This document shows, one piece after another, positions 53,741 to 62,563 of a stretch of 64,000 nt of DNA (positions are counted from its first letter, which is position 1; each line of letters begins with the position of its first letter). A program made the translations under genes and the position numbers. The stretch is taken from contig NZ_CP038439.1 in NCBI RefSeq assembly GCF_004683865.2, forward strand, positions 1,404,501 through 1,468,500, given 5' to 3'. The notes under the pieces are model-generated. The model did not search any database. It was not told where the DNA came from and saw only the letters and a program-made list of their open reading frames with translations. Origin of the DNA: Paracoccus liaowanqingii (GTDB taxonomy: Bacteria > Pseudomonadota > Alphaproteobacteria > Rhodobacterales > Rhodobacteraceae).

Positions 53741-54269
53741 GCGGCTTGCCGGCCTGCTGGCGATCTGCCTGGGGCTGGGCCTGCCCGTCACGGTGCAGCC
53801 CGCCGCCGCGCAGCCCGTGATTGCCGCCGGCAACCGGGCCGAGTGCCGCGCCGATGCTGCGCTGATCCGCATTGCCCCCGACCGCGCCCTGTCGTTCCAG
53901 GTCGAGCTGGCCGACACCGTCGAAAGCCGGGCGCGCGGCCTGATGTACCGCCGCGATCTTCCGGCCGGGCAGGGGATGCTGTTTGTCTATCCCACACCGC
54001 AGCCGGTCAGCTTCTGGATGCGCAACACGCTGATCCCGCTGGACATGGTGTTTCTGGACCCCGAGGGCGTGATCCGCCACATCCACCGCAATGCCCGCCC
54101 CCTGGACGAGACCCCGGTCCCCGGCGCCGCCATCGGCGATCCCGATCCCGACCGCCTTCTGGTGCTGGAGATCGCGGGCGGCGAGGCCGACCGGCTTGGC
54201 CTGCAGACGGGCCAGACGCTGGCCCATCCCGCCGTTCCCGCCGATTCTGCCGCCTGGCCCTGCCGCTAG
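53727..54269 (+). CDS. DUF192 secreted protein
   Basis: 180 residues: signal peptide (about 1-30, ending AQP), then a DUF192 domain with the characteristic RGLMYRRDLPAGQGMLFVYP and FWMRNTLIPLDMVFLD segments. Function of DUF192 is unknown; several are periplasmic. The first 14 bases overlap the cold-shock gene in another frame. Ends 41 bases before tRNA-Pro. Confidence 0.88.
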   Translation: MSPNRRLAGLLAICLGLGLPVTVQPAAAQPVIAAGNRAECRADAALIRIAPDRALSFQVELADTVESRARGLMYRRDLPAGQGMLFVYPTPQPVSFWMRNTLIPLDMVFLDPEGVIRHIHRNARPLDETPVPGAAIGDPDPDRLLVLEIAGGEADRLGLQTGQTLAHPAVPADSAAWPCR

Positions 54270-54273
54270 GGGC

Positions 54274-54302
54274 TTTTCACCGCCCCGCGCTTGGGCTAGA
54301 GC
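54274..54302 (+). promoter_or_regulatory. Possible tRNA-Pro promoter
   Basis: TTTTCA (54274-54279), 17-base spacer, TAGAGC (54297-54302); predicted start near 54309, two bases ahead of the tRNA. Confidence 0.35.
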
Positions 54303-54310
54303 GGTCACGT

Positions 54311-54387
54311 CGGGGTGTAGCGCAGTCTGGTAGCGCGCCTGCTTTGGGAGCAGGATGTCGTAGGTTCGAATCCTATCGCCCCGACCA
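54311..54387 (+). tRNA. tRNA-Pro (anticodon TGG)
   Basis: 77 bases including encoded CCA. Acceptor arm CGGGGTG/CGCCCCG pairs over seven positions (one T-G), the anticodon stem CCTGC/GCAGG holds the loop TTTGGGA with anticodon TGG, and TTCGAATC in the T arm is conserved. Confidence 0.95.
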
Positions 54388-54543
54388 CGATCCGGCCCCT
54401 GCGGAGATAAGATCCGTCCCCCGCCGAACGGTCCGGGTCATCCGGCCAAAAGAAATTCCGCCCGCAGGGATCTTCTCCTCGCGGGCGTTCGCGCTTCTGA
54501 TCAGTGCTCCGCCGATGCCTTCCGCAGGCATCCGCCGCAGAGA

Positions 54544-54672
54544 TCACTGATTCTTGCTGGCCACCGCCTTCGAAACGACGTCCTTCGTGCTGGGCGCCGA
54601 GGCGTTGGTCTTCGGCTTTTCCTTCTTGGGTTTCTTCTCGTCGCGTTTCCGCTTGTCCATGCCCTTGGCCAT
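54544..54672 (-). CDS. Small Lys-rich hypothetical protein
   Basis: 42 codons from ATG 54672: begins MAKGMDKRKRDEKKPKK, ends in VASKNQ. About a third of the residues are Lys or Arg, with Pro; it is probably disordered and may bind nucleic acid. GGAGCGAC precedes the start by about six bases. No homologous function is known to me; conservation could not be tested, and the call rests on codon pattern and start signals. Confidence 0.6.
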   Translation of the reverse strand: MAKGMDKRKRDEKKPKKEKPKTNASAPSTKDVVSKAVASKNQ

Positions 54673-54796
54673 GATGTCGCTCCTGTTCTACCGTCACGGT
54701 TCGACGGGCCGTCAGCATACGCCAAATCGGACGAATGGGAACGTGTTGCGGTGGTCCCGGTGACGTTTGTCCGCGGGCGACCTTGGGGCGCGGCGC

Positions 54797-56257
54797 CTAG
54801 CGGTGGCCGACCCATCCCCGGTCGTCGGTGAAGGCGCGGCCCGGGGCCACGGTCACGGCCGCGTAGCCCTGCGGCAGCGTCACATCGGCGAAGGGCCGGG
54901 CCGAGGCCGCCAGCAGGATGTTGGTGCGGCCGCGGCGGCTGACCGGGCCCTGCACCGCCGCGACATGGGGATAGAGATCGGCAAGGATCGCATGGATGCC
55001 ACGCACCAAAGGGCCATCGGGCGCATCGATCAGGTTCACGTAGACGGGGCCGTCGAAGATCGACCGCAGGCGGTCATAGGTCTCGCGCGTGGCCAGATGG
55101 GCCGGCACCGAGCCCGAGGAGAAGGCATCCATGACGGCGGCGTCGAAGCGGCGGTCGGTCTGGTTCAGATAGACCCGCCCGTCCTCGTGCACGATCCCGA
55201 GGCGGCGCTCGGCCTCGCCCGGGGTGCCGCCGGCTGCATCATAGCCCGCCTTGTCGATCATCGCGCCCGCCCAGGGCAGGTGCCGTTCCACCACGCGCGT
55301 GATAAGGGGATCGATCTCGACCGCGACGGCCTGCGCGGCAGGTCGCGCCTCCAGCAGCTTGCCGGGCAGCGAGTAGCCGCCGCCGCCGATGAACAGCACC
55401 GAGGGGGCCGGTCCCAGATCGCGGTCCATCCGCGCCCAGATCCATTGCGTGTAGGGCAGCACCAGCGGGTCGGCGGCCTCGCCCTCGGGGGTGCTGCGCT
55501 CTGCCGCCTGCTGGGTGCGGTCCGAATAGAGATAGACCGCATCGCCCTGCCGCAGCACGTCGATGCAGGACAGACCGGATTCGTAGCGGCAGACGGGGCC
55601 GCTGGCCAAGGTCGCCGCCACGATGACCGTGGCCGCGCCGACCGACAGGATGGACTTGGGGTTCCGGGCCAGCCCGCCGCCCGTGTCGCCCCGGATCAGC
55701 GGCACGCAGAGCAGCATGGCCGCGCCGCAGCCGGCGAAGGTGGCGACAGACCCGGCCAGCGGCAGGGCCACGAACCCCGCCAGGATCGCGCCGACGATCG
55801 CGCCAAGCGAGCCCGCCGCCAGGATCAGCCCAAGCGACGACCCCTCGCGCCCCGGCCGCGCCTCGACGGCCAGCTTGGCCAGGAAGGGCGAGGGATAGCT
55901 GACCAGCACCGAGGCGGGAAAGAAAGCCACGACGACGGCCAGCAGCATCCCCCAGGTGTCGCGCGCGCCCAGGGCATAGATCAGCCCCAGGACGGTGGGC
56001 GACAGGGCCATCAGCACCGCCGTCGCCACCAGGGCCGCGCGCACGGCCCGGACCGCGGCGCCGCGCTCTCGTTCCGCCACCAGCCCGCCAAGCGCGCTGC
56101 CAAGCGAGAAGCCCGCCAGGATCGTCGCGATGACCGAGGTCCAGGTCACCAGCGACGTGCCGAAGAAGGGGGCGAGCACGCGACCGGCGGCGATCTCGTA
56201 GGTCAGGCCGACGGCGGACAGGACGAGGATCAGGCCGATGGTGGTCCAGAACCGCAT
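54797..56257 (-). CDS. Membrane-fused spermidine synthase-like protein
   Basis: 486 residues. The first ~220 residues hold six to eight transmembrane helices (GLTYEIAAGRVLAPFFGTS), then a soluble spermidine-synthase-like Rossmann domain with the FIGGGGYSLPGKLL nucleotide motif and a DAFSSGSVPAHL segment. Such fusions occur widely and their reaction is mostly unproven; aminopropyl transfer is not assured. ATG 56257 precedes the first helix. Confidence 0.83.
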   Translation of the reverse strand: MRFWTTIGLILVLSAVGLTYEIAAGRVLAPFFGTSLVTWTSVIATILAGFSLGSALGGLVAERERGAAVRAVRAALVATAVLMALSPTVLGLIYALGARDTWGMLLAVVVAFFPASVLVSYPSPFLAKLAVEARPGREGSSLGLILAAGSLGAIVGAILAGFVALPLAGSVATFAGCGAAMLLCVPLIRGDTGGGLARNPKSILSVGAATVIVAATLASGPVCRYESGLSCIDVLRQGDAVYLYSDRTQQAAERSTPEGEAADPLVLPYTQWIWARMDRDLGPAPSVLFIGGGGYSLPGKLLEARPAAQAVAVEIDPLITRVVERHLPWAGAMIDKAGYDAAGGTPGEAERRLGIVHEDGRVYLNQTDRRFDAAVMDAFSSGSVPAHLATRETYDRLRSIFDGPVYVNLIDAPDGPLVRGIHAILADLYPHVAAVQGPVSRRGRTNILLAASARPFADVTLPQGYAAVTVAPGRAFTDDRGWVGHR

Positions 56258-56429
56258 GGTGTTTTCCTTGGCATGTGCAGGGGCGCAGTTGCGCGTGCCT
56301 GCCACGTTTCCGCGGGCGAAGCCATGCCGGGATGCGGGGTCCGGTCGGGCAGAGGAGGGCTTGGGCGCCCGGTCCCGTGCCCCGCGCCGAACCGGGCGCG
56401 GCGATCGCGCGGCGTCTCACCCGCCCATG

Positions 56430-56453
56430 AAAAAGGGGCCCGCAGGCCCCTTT
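56430..56453 (-). terminator. Intrinsic terminator of the 52-codon gene
   Basis: Minus strand: stem AAAGGGGCC-TGCG-GGCCCCTTT followed by TT. It begins 25 bases after the stop of the small gene at 56478. Confidence 0.75.
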
Positions 56454-56477
56454 GATCGGTCGATGTCCTGCGCTGGA

Positions 56478-56636
56478 TCAGGCCGCCTTGCGGGCGTCCA
56501 GTTCACTGACCACGGGGCGGGGCATCTCGTCGCGGGTGAAGTAGCTGTACATCTGGTCCAGCGTGGCATCGGCCTCGATGCTGCGCTTGCGGTCCGCGAT
56601 GCTCAGCGGGCGGGTGGTGTCGGTGGGCATTGTCAT
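56478..56636 (-). CDS. Small hypothetical protein, 52 residues
   Basis: 52 residues (or 50 from a second ATG at 56630, which has better spacing from GGAG). The sequence is hydrophilic: PLSIADRKRSIEADATLDQMY and PRPVVSELDARKAA. No domain recognised. It has its own terminator 25 bases downstream and an inverted repeat upstream, so it is probably a regulated single-gene unit. Expression is not proven. Confidence 0.65.
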   Translation of the reverse strand: MTMPTDTTRPLSIADRKRSIEADATLDQMYSYFTRDEMPRPVVSELDARKAA

Positions 56637-56676
56637 TCTCCGGATTGGGACGTTTCGCTCCCATGACCGTTAAATA

Positions 56677-56692
56677 TTGACTGGCCGATCAA
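56677..56692. promoter_or_regulatory. Inverted repeat upstream of the 52-codon gene
   Basis: TTGACTGG-CCGATCAA, near-palindromic (two mismatches across arms), 41 bases upstream of the start. Resembles an operator; too wide to be an FNR box. Confidence 0.35.
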
Positions 56693-56724
56693 AATAAAAC
56701 CGCCCTGACGTCAGGTCAGGGCGG
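56690..56724 (-). terminator. Intrinsic terminator of tyrS
   Basis: Minus strand: CCGCCCTGAC-CTGAC-GTCAGGGCGG, perfect 10-base stem, then TTTTATTTTG. Starts 30 bases after the tyrS stop. Confidence 0.88.
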
Positions 56725-56753
56725 GTGCAAGGCAGCCATGCAGAGGGAACAAT

Positions 56754-57995
56754 TCAGCCCAGTTGCAGCATCCGGTGCTTCTTGCGGCCGATCGAGATCT
56801 TGATGCCGCGTTCCAGCGCGGCATGATCCAGCGCCATCTGCGGGTCAGTGACGGGGTCGTTGTCGACGCGCAGGCCGCCCTCGGCGATCAGGCGCTTGGC
56901 TTCCTTGCCGCTGGCGACCAGGCCCGACTGGACCAGCGCCTGCGCGATGGTCACGCCCGGGGCGGTGTCGGCGGAAAGGCGCGCGATCTCCAGCTCGCCC
57001 CCCGCGCCGCCCTGTTCAAAGACCTCGCGGGCGGTCGCCTCGGCCCGGGCGGCGGCGTCGGCGCCGTGCAGCAGGGTGGTGACCTCGTTGGCCAACAGCG
57101 TCTTGGCCTCGTTGATCTCGGCCCCCTGCAGCGCGCCCATGCGCTCGCACTCCTCGACCGGCAGCTCGGTATAGAGCTTGAGGAAGCGGCCCACATCGGC
57201 ATCGGTGGTGTTGCGCCAGAACTGCCAGAACTCGTAGGGGCTCAGCATGTCCGCCGACAGCCAGGTGGCGCCGCCCGCCGACTTGCCCATCTTGCGCCCG
57301 TCGCTGGTGGTCAGCAGCGGCGAGGTCAGGCCGAAGACCTGCGCATCGTCCACCCGGCGGGTCAGGTCAATGCCGTTGACGATGTTGCCCCACTGGTCCG
57401 ACCCGCCCATCTGCAGCGTGCAGCCATGGCGGCGGTTCAGTTCCAGGAAGTCGTAGGCCTGCAGGATCATGTAGTTGAATTCTAGGAAGGACAGCGACTG
57501 CTCGCGGTCCAGCCGGGATTTCACGGATTCGAAGGACAGCATCCGGTTGACGCTGAAATGCCGCCCGATGTCGCGCAGGAAGGTCAGGTAGTTCAGCCCG
57601 TCCAGCCATTCGGCATTGTTCAGCATGGTGGCCTTGCCGGGGCCATAGTCCAGGTAGCGGGCGAAGACCTGTCCCATCCCGTCGATATTGGACTGGATCG
57701 CGGCATCGTCCAGCAGCGGGCGCTCGTCGCTGCGAAAGGACGGATCGCCCACCTTGGTCGTGCCGCCGCCCATCAGGGTCAGGGGGCGGTTGCCGGTCTT
57801 CTGGAACCAGCGCAGCATCATGATGTTCAGCAGATGGCCCACATGCAGGCTGGCCGCCGTCGCGTCATAGCCGATATAGGCCGTGACCGGCCCCGCCAGC
57901 AGTGCCTGATCCAGTGCGGCCAGGTCGGTGCAGTCGGCCAGATAGCCGCGTTCGGACATGATGCGCAGGAAGTCGGACTTGGGCTGGTGGGTCAT
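56754..57995 (-). CDS. tyrS: Tyrosine-tRNA ligase
   Basis: Charges tRNA-Tyr. 413 residues from ATG 57995, with a Shine-Dalgarno AAGGAT eight bases before; ATG 58004 is too close to that site. Class I synthetase: HVGHL (HIGH equivalent), [10 protein letters not shown] and GRKMGKS (KMSKS equivalent), and a C-terminal S4 RNA-binding domain. Divergent from anmK. Confidence 0.96.
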   Translation of the reverse strand: MTHQPKSDFLRIMSERGYLADCTDLAALDQALLAGPVTAYIGYDATAASLHVGHLLNIMMLRWFQKTGNRPLTLMGGGTTKVGDPSFRSDERPLLDDAAIQSNIDGMGQVFARYLDYGPGKATMLNNAEWLDGLNYLTFLRDIGRHFSVNRMLSFESVKSRLDREQSLSFLEFNYMILQAYDFLELNRRHGCTLQMGGSDQWGNIVNGIDLTRRVDDAQVFGLTSPLLTTSDGRKMGKSAGGATWLSADMLSPYEFWQFWRNTTDADVGRFLKLYTELPVEECERMGALQGAEINEAKTLLANEVTTLLHGADAAARAEATAREVFEQGGAGGELEIARLSADTAPGVTIAQALVQSGLVASGKEAKRLIAEGGLRVDNDPVTDPQMALDHAALERGIKISIGRKKHRMLQLG

Positions 57996-58052
57996 GGGGT
58001 TCATCCTTCTAATGGGTCGCGATATACAGGCGGGCGTCATAAAGGAAAAGCG

Positions 58053-59177
58053 ATGATCCGGGCTTTGGGGATGATGTCGGGCACCTCGCTGGACGGGGTG
58101 GACGCGGCGCTGATCGAGACCGACGGCATCCGCATTGGTGGGTTCGGCGCCAGCGCCTTCCGCGCCTTCTCGGACAACGAATCGGCGGTGCTGCACGGGG
58201 GCCTGGGCCTCTGGCCCGACGCGCCCGCGGTGCCCGATCTGGCGCGGCTGGTCGAGGCCGCGCATGCCGATCTGGCGGCAGGCTTTCCCGATGCGCAGCT
58301 GGTCGGCTTTCACGGCCAGACGCTGGCCCATGACCCGCGCGGGCGCGGCACCCATCAGGCGGGCGACGGCGCGGCCTTGGCGCAGGCGACCGGACTCCCG
58401 GTGGTCTGGGATTTCCGGTCCGAGGATGTACGCCGGGGGGGCGAGGGCGCGCCGCTGGTGCCGTTCTTCCACTGGGCCTGCGCGGAATGGGCGATGGGGC
58501 AGGGCAGGCTTGCCCCTGCGCCGGTGGCCTTCCTGAACTTGGGCGGGGTTGGCAACATCAGCTGGGTCGACCCGACCGCCCCGGCCCCCGAGGCGCCGGG
58601 CGCCTGCCTGGCCTTCGACACCGGTCCTGCCAATGCGCCGCTGAACGACCTGATGCGCCGCCGCCGCCGCCAGGCGCGCGACGAGGGTGGGGCACTGGCC
58701 GCCCAAGGCACCCCGGATGCGGCGATCGTGGCGGCCTTCCTTCAGGATCCGTGGTTCGCCCGACCCGCACCGAAATCGCTGGACCGCGACCATTTCGCGG
58801 CGCTGTCGCAGGCGGTGGCGCCCTTGGGGGATGCCGATGCGGCGGCGACGCTGGTCGCGGCGCTGGCGGCCTCGGTCGCGGCGGCGCTGGACTGGCTGCC
58901 CTCCCCGCCGGGGCAGGTGCTGGTCTGCGGCGGGGGGCGGCACAACGGGGCGATCATGGCGGCGCTGGCCCGCGCGCTGCCGATGCTGGTGGCGCCGGTC
59001 GACAGCATCGGTCTGGACGGCGACATGCTGGAGGCGCAGGCCTTCGGATGGCTGGCGGTGCGGGTGCTGCGCGGGCTGCCGATCTCGGGGCCGATGACGA
59101 CGGGGGTGCCAGAACCGGTCTGCGGCGGGCGCATCAGCCATCCTCGCGGCAGCCTCACGAAACTGTTTGGAACGTGA
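58053..59177 (+). CDS. anmK: Anhydro-N-acetylmuramic acid kinase
   Basis: Phosphorylates recycled anhydro-MurNAc with hydrolysis of the anhydro bond. 374 residues. [16 protein letters not shown] at the N-terminus, [20 protein letters not shown] and CGGGRHNG are characteristic. ATG 58053 follows AAAGGAAA. Confidence 0.95.
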   Translation: MIRALGMMSGTSLDGVDAALIETDGIRIGGFGASAFRAFSDNESAVLHGGLGLWPDAPAVPDLARLVEAAHADLAAGFPDAQLVGFHGQTLAHDPRGRGTHQAGDGAALAQATGLPVVWDFRSEDVRRGGEGAPLVPFFHWACAEWAMGQGRLAPAPVAFLNLGGVGNISWVDPTAPAPEAPGACLAFDTGPANAPLNDLMRRRRRQARDEGGALAAQGTPDAAIVAAFLQDPWFARPAPKSLDRDHFAALSQAVAPLGDADAAATLVAALAASVAAALDWLPSPPGQVLVCGGGRHNGAIMAALARALPMLVAPVDSIGLDGDMLEAQAFGWLAVRVLRGLPISGPMTTGVPEPVCGGRISHPRGSLTKLFGT

Positions 59178-59249
59178 CCGAGGGCGGGGCGTTGTGACGG
59201 TGAAGATGGCAGAAAGTGCTGTCAAAACCAAAGATTGAAAGAGATTCTT

Positions 59250-59864
59250 ATGAAAACCCTTATGATGACGACCGCAGCCGCCCTGACCCTGAGCACCGCG
59301 GCATTCGCACAGACCACCACGACCGAGCCGATGACCACCGCGCCGATGGCGACCGAGACCATGCCGGCGGAAACGATGCCCGCCGAGACCATGCCCGCCG
59401 ACACGATGGCGACCGATCCGATGACCACGGATACCATGGCGACCGACGCCACGATGGACCCGGCCATGGCGCATGAGGCCATCGTGCCGATGTCGGACAC
59501 CAACCCGGGCATCTCGGCCTCGTGGTTCCAGGGCAAGGCGATCTACACGACGAACCAGCCCTCGACCACCGCATGGGATGACAACGCGACCTGGGGCACC
59601 GAGCGTCCGGGCGACTGGAACGAGATCGGCACCGTCAGCGACGTCGTGCTGTCCGGCGACGGTCAGGTGATGGGCTATATCGTCGACATCGGCGGCTTTC
59701 TGGGTCTGGGCCAGCACAGCGTGATGCTCAGCCCCGACGTCGCCAACCTGGTCGATTTCGACGACAACGTGCTTTGGGGCGACGATACCGTCTTCGCCAC
59801 CAACTACACCCAGGAAGAGCTGGAAGCGCTGCCGCAAGTCGAGATGGACTATATCCTTGACTGA
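59250..59864 (+). CDS. Secreted PRC-barrel domain protein with Met/Thr-rich repeats
   Basis: 204 residues. Signal peptide (about 1-21, STAAFAQ), a low-complexity block (about 22-72) built of TEPM/[11 protein letters not shown] units, and a PRC-barrel domain (about 105-175) with [17 protein letters not shown] and [13 protein letters not shown]. Like the gene at 49446-50168 in signal, repeat type and domain. Its own intrinsic terminator follows. Confidence 0.82.
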   Translation: MKTLMMTTAAALTLSTAAFAQTTTTEPMTTAPMATETMPAETMPAETMPADTMATDPMTTDTMATDATMDPAMAHEAIVPMSDTNPGISASWFQGKAIYTTNQPSTTAWDDNATWGTERPGDWNEIGTVSDVVLSGDGQVMGYIVDIGGFLGLGQHSVMLSPDVANLVDFDDNVLWGDDTVFATNYTQEELEALPQVEMDYILD

Positions 59865-59887
59865 TCCCTTCCGGATCGGACTGCAAG

Positions 59888-59914
59888 ACGGGGTGCCCTT
59901 CGGCGCCCCGTTTT
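59888..59914 (+). terminator. Intrinsic terminator after the PRC-barrel gene
   Basis: Stem ACGGGGTGCC-CTTC-GGCGCCCCGT (one G-T pair) followed by TTT, 23 bases after the stop. Confidence 0.88.
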
Positions 59915-59988
59915 CGTTTGGGAAGCCGTCGCCCGGACCCCGATCCGTGCCTCATGTCGGAATTCTGTCAAAAACCCCGATGCTGCCC

Positions 59989-60017
59989 TTGACGGGGGTG
60001 CGACCCATGCGTAAACC
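59989..60017 (+). promoter_or_regulatory. Probable promoter of the tRNA-Asp pair
   Basis: TTGACG (59989-59994), 17-base spacer, TAAACC (60012-60017), about 42 bases ahead of the first tRNA. Confidence 0.4.
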
Positions 60018-60058
60018 CCGCCTCACCCCGGCGGGCGATCGTCCGGGGGATGAGTTGG

Positions 60059-60135
60059 GCGGTTGTAGCTCAGTTGGTTAGAGTACCGGCCTGTCACGCC
60101 GGGGGTCGCGGGTTCGAGCCCCGTCAACCGCGCCA
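60059..60135 (+). tRNA. tRNA-Asp (anticodon GTC), copy 1
   Basis: 77 bases with encoded CCA. Acceptor GCGGTTG/CAACCGC, anticodon stem around CTGTCAC with GTC, T arm GGTTCGAGCC. Sequence identical to copy 2. Confidence 0.96.
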
Positions 60136-60163
60136 CAACTCATCATTCGCCCGAAGGAAATGC

Positions 60164-60240
60164 GCGGTTGTAGCTCAGTTGGTTAGAGTACCGGCCTGTC
60201 ACGCCGGGGGTCGCGGGTTCGAGCCCCGTCAACCGCGCCA
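60164..60240 (+). tRNA. tRNA-Asp (anticodon GTC), copy 2
   Basis: Identical to copy 1, 28 bases downstream; the two probably share a transcript. No terminator was seen after it. Confidence 0.96.
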
Positions 60241-60332
60241 TTTCCCTTCCCTCCCCCCTTCGCAGACCTTGGCATTCCCCTGACGGGGGAAAGCCGCTAA
60301 GACGGGCGCGATCTTGCGGTTCGGAGGATGTG

Positions 60333-61598
60333 ATGACGGATATGGTTCAGGCCCGGCAACTGATCGAGGCGCTTGGCACGGCGGCCCGCGCGGCGGCCAT
60401 CGAGCTGGCGCAGGCGCCGTCCGATGCCAAGGAGACCGCCCTGCTGGCCGCAGCCCAGGCCGTCCTCGACCGCACCCCGACGATCCTGGACGCCAATGCC
60501 CGCGATCTGGACTTCGCCCGCCAGAAGGGCCTGTCGGAGGCGATGCTGGACCGGCTGGCGCTGGACCCCGCGCGGCTGCAGGCCATCGCGCGGGGGCTGC
60601 GCGAGGTGGCGGGCCAGCCCGATCCCGTCGGGCAGGTGATCGCGGAATGGGACCGCCCCTCGGGCCTTCATATCCAGCGCGTGCGCACGCCCATCGGGGT
60701 GATCGGCGTCATCTATGAAAGCCGCCCCAATGTCACCGCCGATGCGGGCGCGTTGGCGCTGAAATCCGGCAATGCGGTGATCCTGCGCGGCGGCTCGGAA
60801 AGCCTGCATTCCAGCGCGGCGATCCATGCCTGCATGGTCGAGGGGCTGCGCGCAGCCGGCCTGCCCGAGACGGCCATCCAGATGGTCCCCAACCGCGACC
60901 GTGCCGCCGTCACCGCCATGCTGGGCGCGCAGGGGCTGATCGACGTGATCATCCCGCGCGGCGGCAAGGGGCTGGTGGGGCTGGTGCAGTCCGAGGCCCG
61001 CGTGCCGGTCTTTGCCCATCTGGAGGGAATCTGTCACGTCTATGCCGACGGCGCCGCCGATCCGGACAAGGCGCGGCGCGTGATCCTGAACGCCAAGACG
61101 CGGCGCACGGGCGTCTGCGGGGCGGCGGAATGCCTGCTGATCGACCGCGCCTTCTTCGACCGCCACGGCGACATCCTGATCCGCGATCTTCTGGACGCGG
61201 GCGTCGAGGTCCGGGCCGAGGGCGAGCTGGCGCAGATCCCCGGCACCGTTCCCGCCACGCCCGAGGATTTCGGGCACGAGTTCCTGGACATGATCATCGC
61301 CGCGCGGCTGGTCGACGGGGTCGACGGGGCCATCGCCCATATCCGCCACCATGGCAGCCAGCACACCGAATCCATCCTGACCGAGGATGACGCCGTGGCC
61401 GCGCGCTTCTTCGCGGGCCTCGACAGCGCCATCCTGATGCGCAACGCCTCGACCCAGTTCGCCGATGGCGGCGAGTTCGGCATGGGGGCGGAGATCGGCA
61501 TTGCCACCGGCAAGATGCATGCCCGCGGCCCGGTCGGGGCCGAGCAGCTGACCAGCTTCAAGTATCTGGTCACCGGCGACGGCACGATCCGGCCCTAG
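60333..61598 (+). CDS. proA: Gamma-glutamyl phosphate reductase
   Basis: Second step of proline synthesis: gamma-glutamyl phosphate to glutamate semialdehyde. 421 residues. [35 protein letters not shown] with the catalytic Cys, and [18 protein letters not shown] are typical. ATG 60333 follows GGAGG by five bases. Its stop shares CTAG with chpT on the other strand. Confidence 0.97.
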   Translation: MTDMVQARQLIEALGTAARAAAIELAQAPSDAKETALLAAAQAVLDRTPTILDANARDLDFARQKGLSEAMLDRLALDPARLQAIARGLREVAGQPDPVGQVIAEWDRPSGLHIQRVRTPIGVIGVIYESRPNVTADAGALALKSGNAVILRGGSESLHSSAAIHACMVEGLRAAGLPETAIQMVPNRDRAAVTAMLGAQGLIDVIIPRGGKGLVGLVQSEARVPVFAHLEGICHVYADGAADPDKARRVILNAKTRRTGVCGAAECLLIDRAFFDRHGDILIRDLLDAGVEVRAEGELAQIPGTVPATPEDFGHEFLDMIIAARLVDGVDGAIAHIRHHGSQHTESILTEDDAVAARFFAGLDSAILMRNASTQFADGGEFGMGAEIGIATGKMHARGPVGAEQLTSFKYLVTGDGTIRP

Positions 61599-62218
61599 AA
61601 GGCGATCTCGCCGCCCGTCTGGTCGAATTCATGGCGCAGGGGGCGGTTCTGGGCTAGGGCGGCCTCGGCCAGCAGGGCGAAATGCACCTCGGACGGGGCG
61701 GGGCGACGGGCCATGCCCCCGCCCAGCCAGGCCCAGAGGCACGGATCGATCCGGCTGCGCTCGCAAGAGGCGACCAGCCGCCAGCCGGGCGCGTCGTGCA
61801 GCACGATCACCCGCCCGCCCCACGGCATGGCGGTTTCCAGACACATCAGCGCCAGCATCACCATGCGGACCTCGGGCCGGGCGAAATCGCCGCTGCCGTC
61901 CAGCGTGATCTGCAGGCGCCCCTGCGCCGTGATGCCGTCCAGCAGCCCCGCCAGCTCCGCCCGCCCGATGCGCTGGTCGTCCGAGGCGAGCCCGAAGGCC
62001 ATGCGATAGGCCTGGATGCGCGCCCGCGCCGCGATCACCGCGTCCGAGATCAGCCGCAGCTCGGGCGATCGCGACAGGCCGGGGAAATCGGGCGACATCT
62101 CCAGCAGCTCGACCCCGTTGCCGATGGCCCCCAGGGGCGAGACGAGGTCGTGGCACAGCCGCGATCCCAGCAGGGCGGCCAGATCGCCCGGGGCGATGCG
62201 CGTTGTGTCATGCGCCAT
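61595..62218 (-). CDS. chpT: ChpT-type histidine phosphotransferase
   Basis: 207 residues. Transfers phosphoryl groups from the CckA kinase to CtrA or CpdR in the alphaproteobacterial cell-cycle phosphorelay. The N-terminal four-helix bundle carries the phospho-accepting H23 in [12 protein letters not shown]; the C-terminal half resembles a degenerate HATPase domain. Divergent from the DUF3553 gene. Confidence 0.88.
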   Translation of the reverse strand: MAHDTTRIAPGDLAALLGSRLCHDLVSPLGAIGNGVELLEMSPDFPGLSRSPELRLISDAVIAARARIQAYRMAFGLASDDQRIGRAELAGLLDGITAQGRLQITLDGSGDFARPEVRMVMLALMCLETAMPWGGRVIVLHDAPGWRLVASCERSRIDPCLWAWLGGGMARRPAPSEVHFALLAEAALAQNRPLRHEFDQTGGEIAF

Positions 62219-62256
62219 GAGGGGCTACCTTGAAGGGGACACAAGGAGGGACTGAG

Positions 62257-62436
62257 GTGAACGAGATCCTGGAACCCGGCATGATCGTGCGCCATCCCGG
62301 TGCGCCCGAATGGGGCGAGGGGCAGGTCCAGTCCCGCATCGGCGACCGCATCACGGTCACGTTTCCCGAGGTGGGCAAGCAGGTGATCGACGGCCGCCGC
62401 GTGGCCTTGCAGATCCTGCGATTCAACAGCATGTGA
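62257..62436 (+). CDS. DUF3553-family small protein
   Basis: 59 residues with the family's PGMIVRHPGAPEWGEGQVQS and TVTFPEVGKQVI segments, a small SH3-like fold. Function unknown. GTG 62257 is chosen because GGAGGG lies six bases ahead; no ATG fits. Confidence 0.85.
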   Translation: MNEILEPGMIVRHPGAPEWGEGQVQSRIGDRITVTFPEVGKQVIDGRRVALQILRFNSM

Positions 62437-62460
62437 ACTCCGCGTAACATTTGTTCCTTG

Positions 62461-62486
62461 ATGCAACCTTGGGTTGCATGATGCAA
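62461..62486. promoter_or_regulatory. Nested palindromes upstream of olsB
   Basis: ATGCAACC-TTG-GGTTGCAT (62461-62479) overlaps TTGCAT-G-ATGCAA (62474-62486): three ATGCAA/TTGCAT units. May be an operator or a leader hairpin of the olsBA operon, or a terminator of the preceding gene. Confidence 0.45.
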
Positions 62487-62563
62487 GAGGTTCCGGGCAC
62501 GGCATGTTGCAATGCGGCCCCGGCTTTCCTAGACAGTGCGCAATCCTGACCGCTCGAGGCCCC

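Noticed and set aside
54459..54487. Hairpin after tRNA-Pro as terminator
   Set aside because: Seven-base stem with a 15-base loop and no T-run; not convincing.
56677..56692. FNR box in front of the 52-codon gene
   Set aside because: TTGA...TCAA arms are separated by 8 rather than the 6 bases needed for TTGAT-N4-ATCAA, so the spacing is wrong.
62461..62479. Intrinsic terminator for the DUF3553 gene
   Set aside because: The hairpin lacks a T-run on the plus strand and is nested with another palindrome, so an operator is at least as likely; kept as a regulatory feature only.
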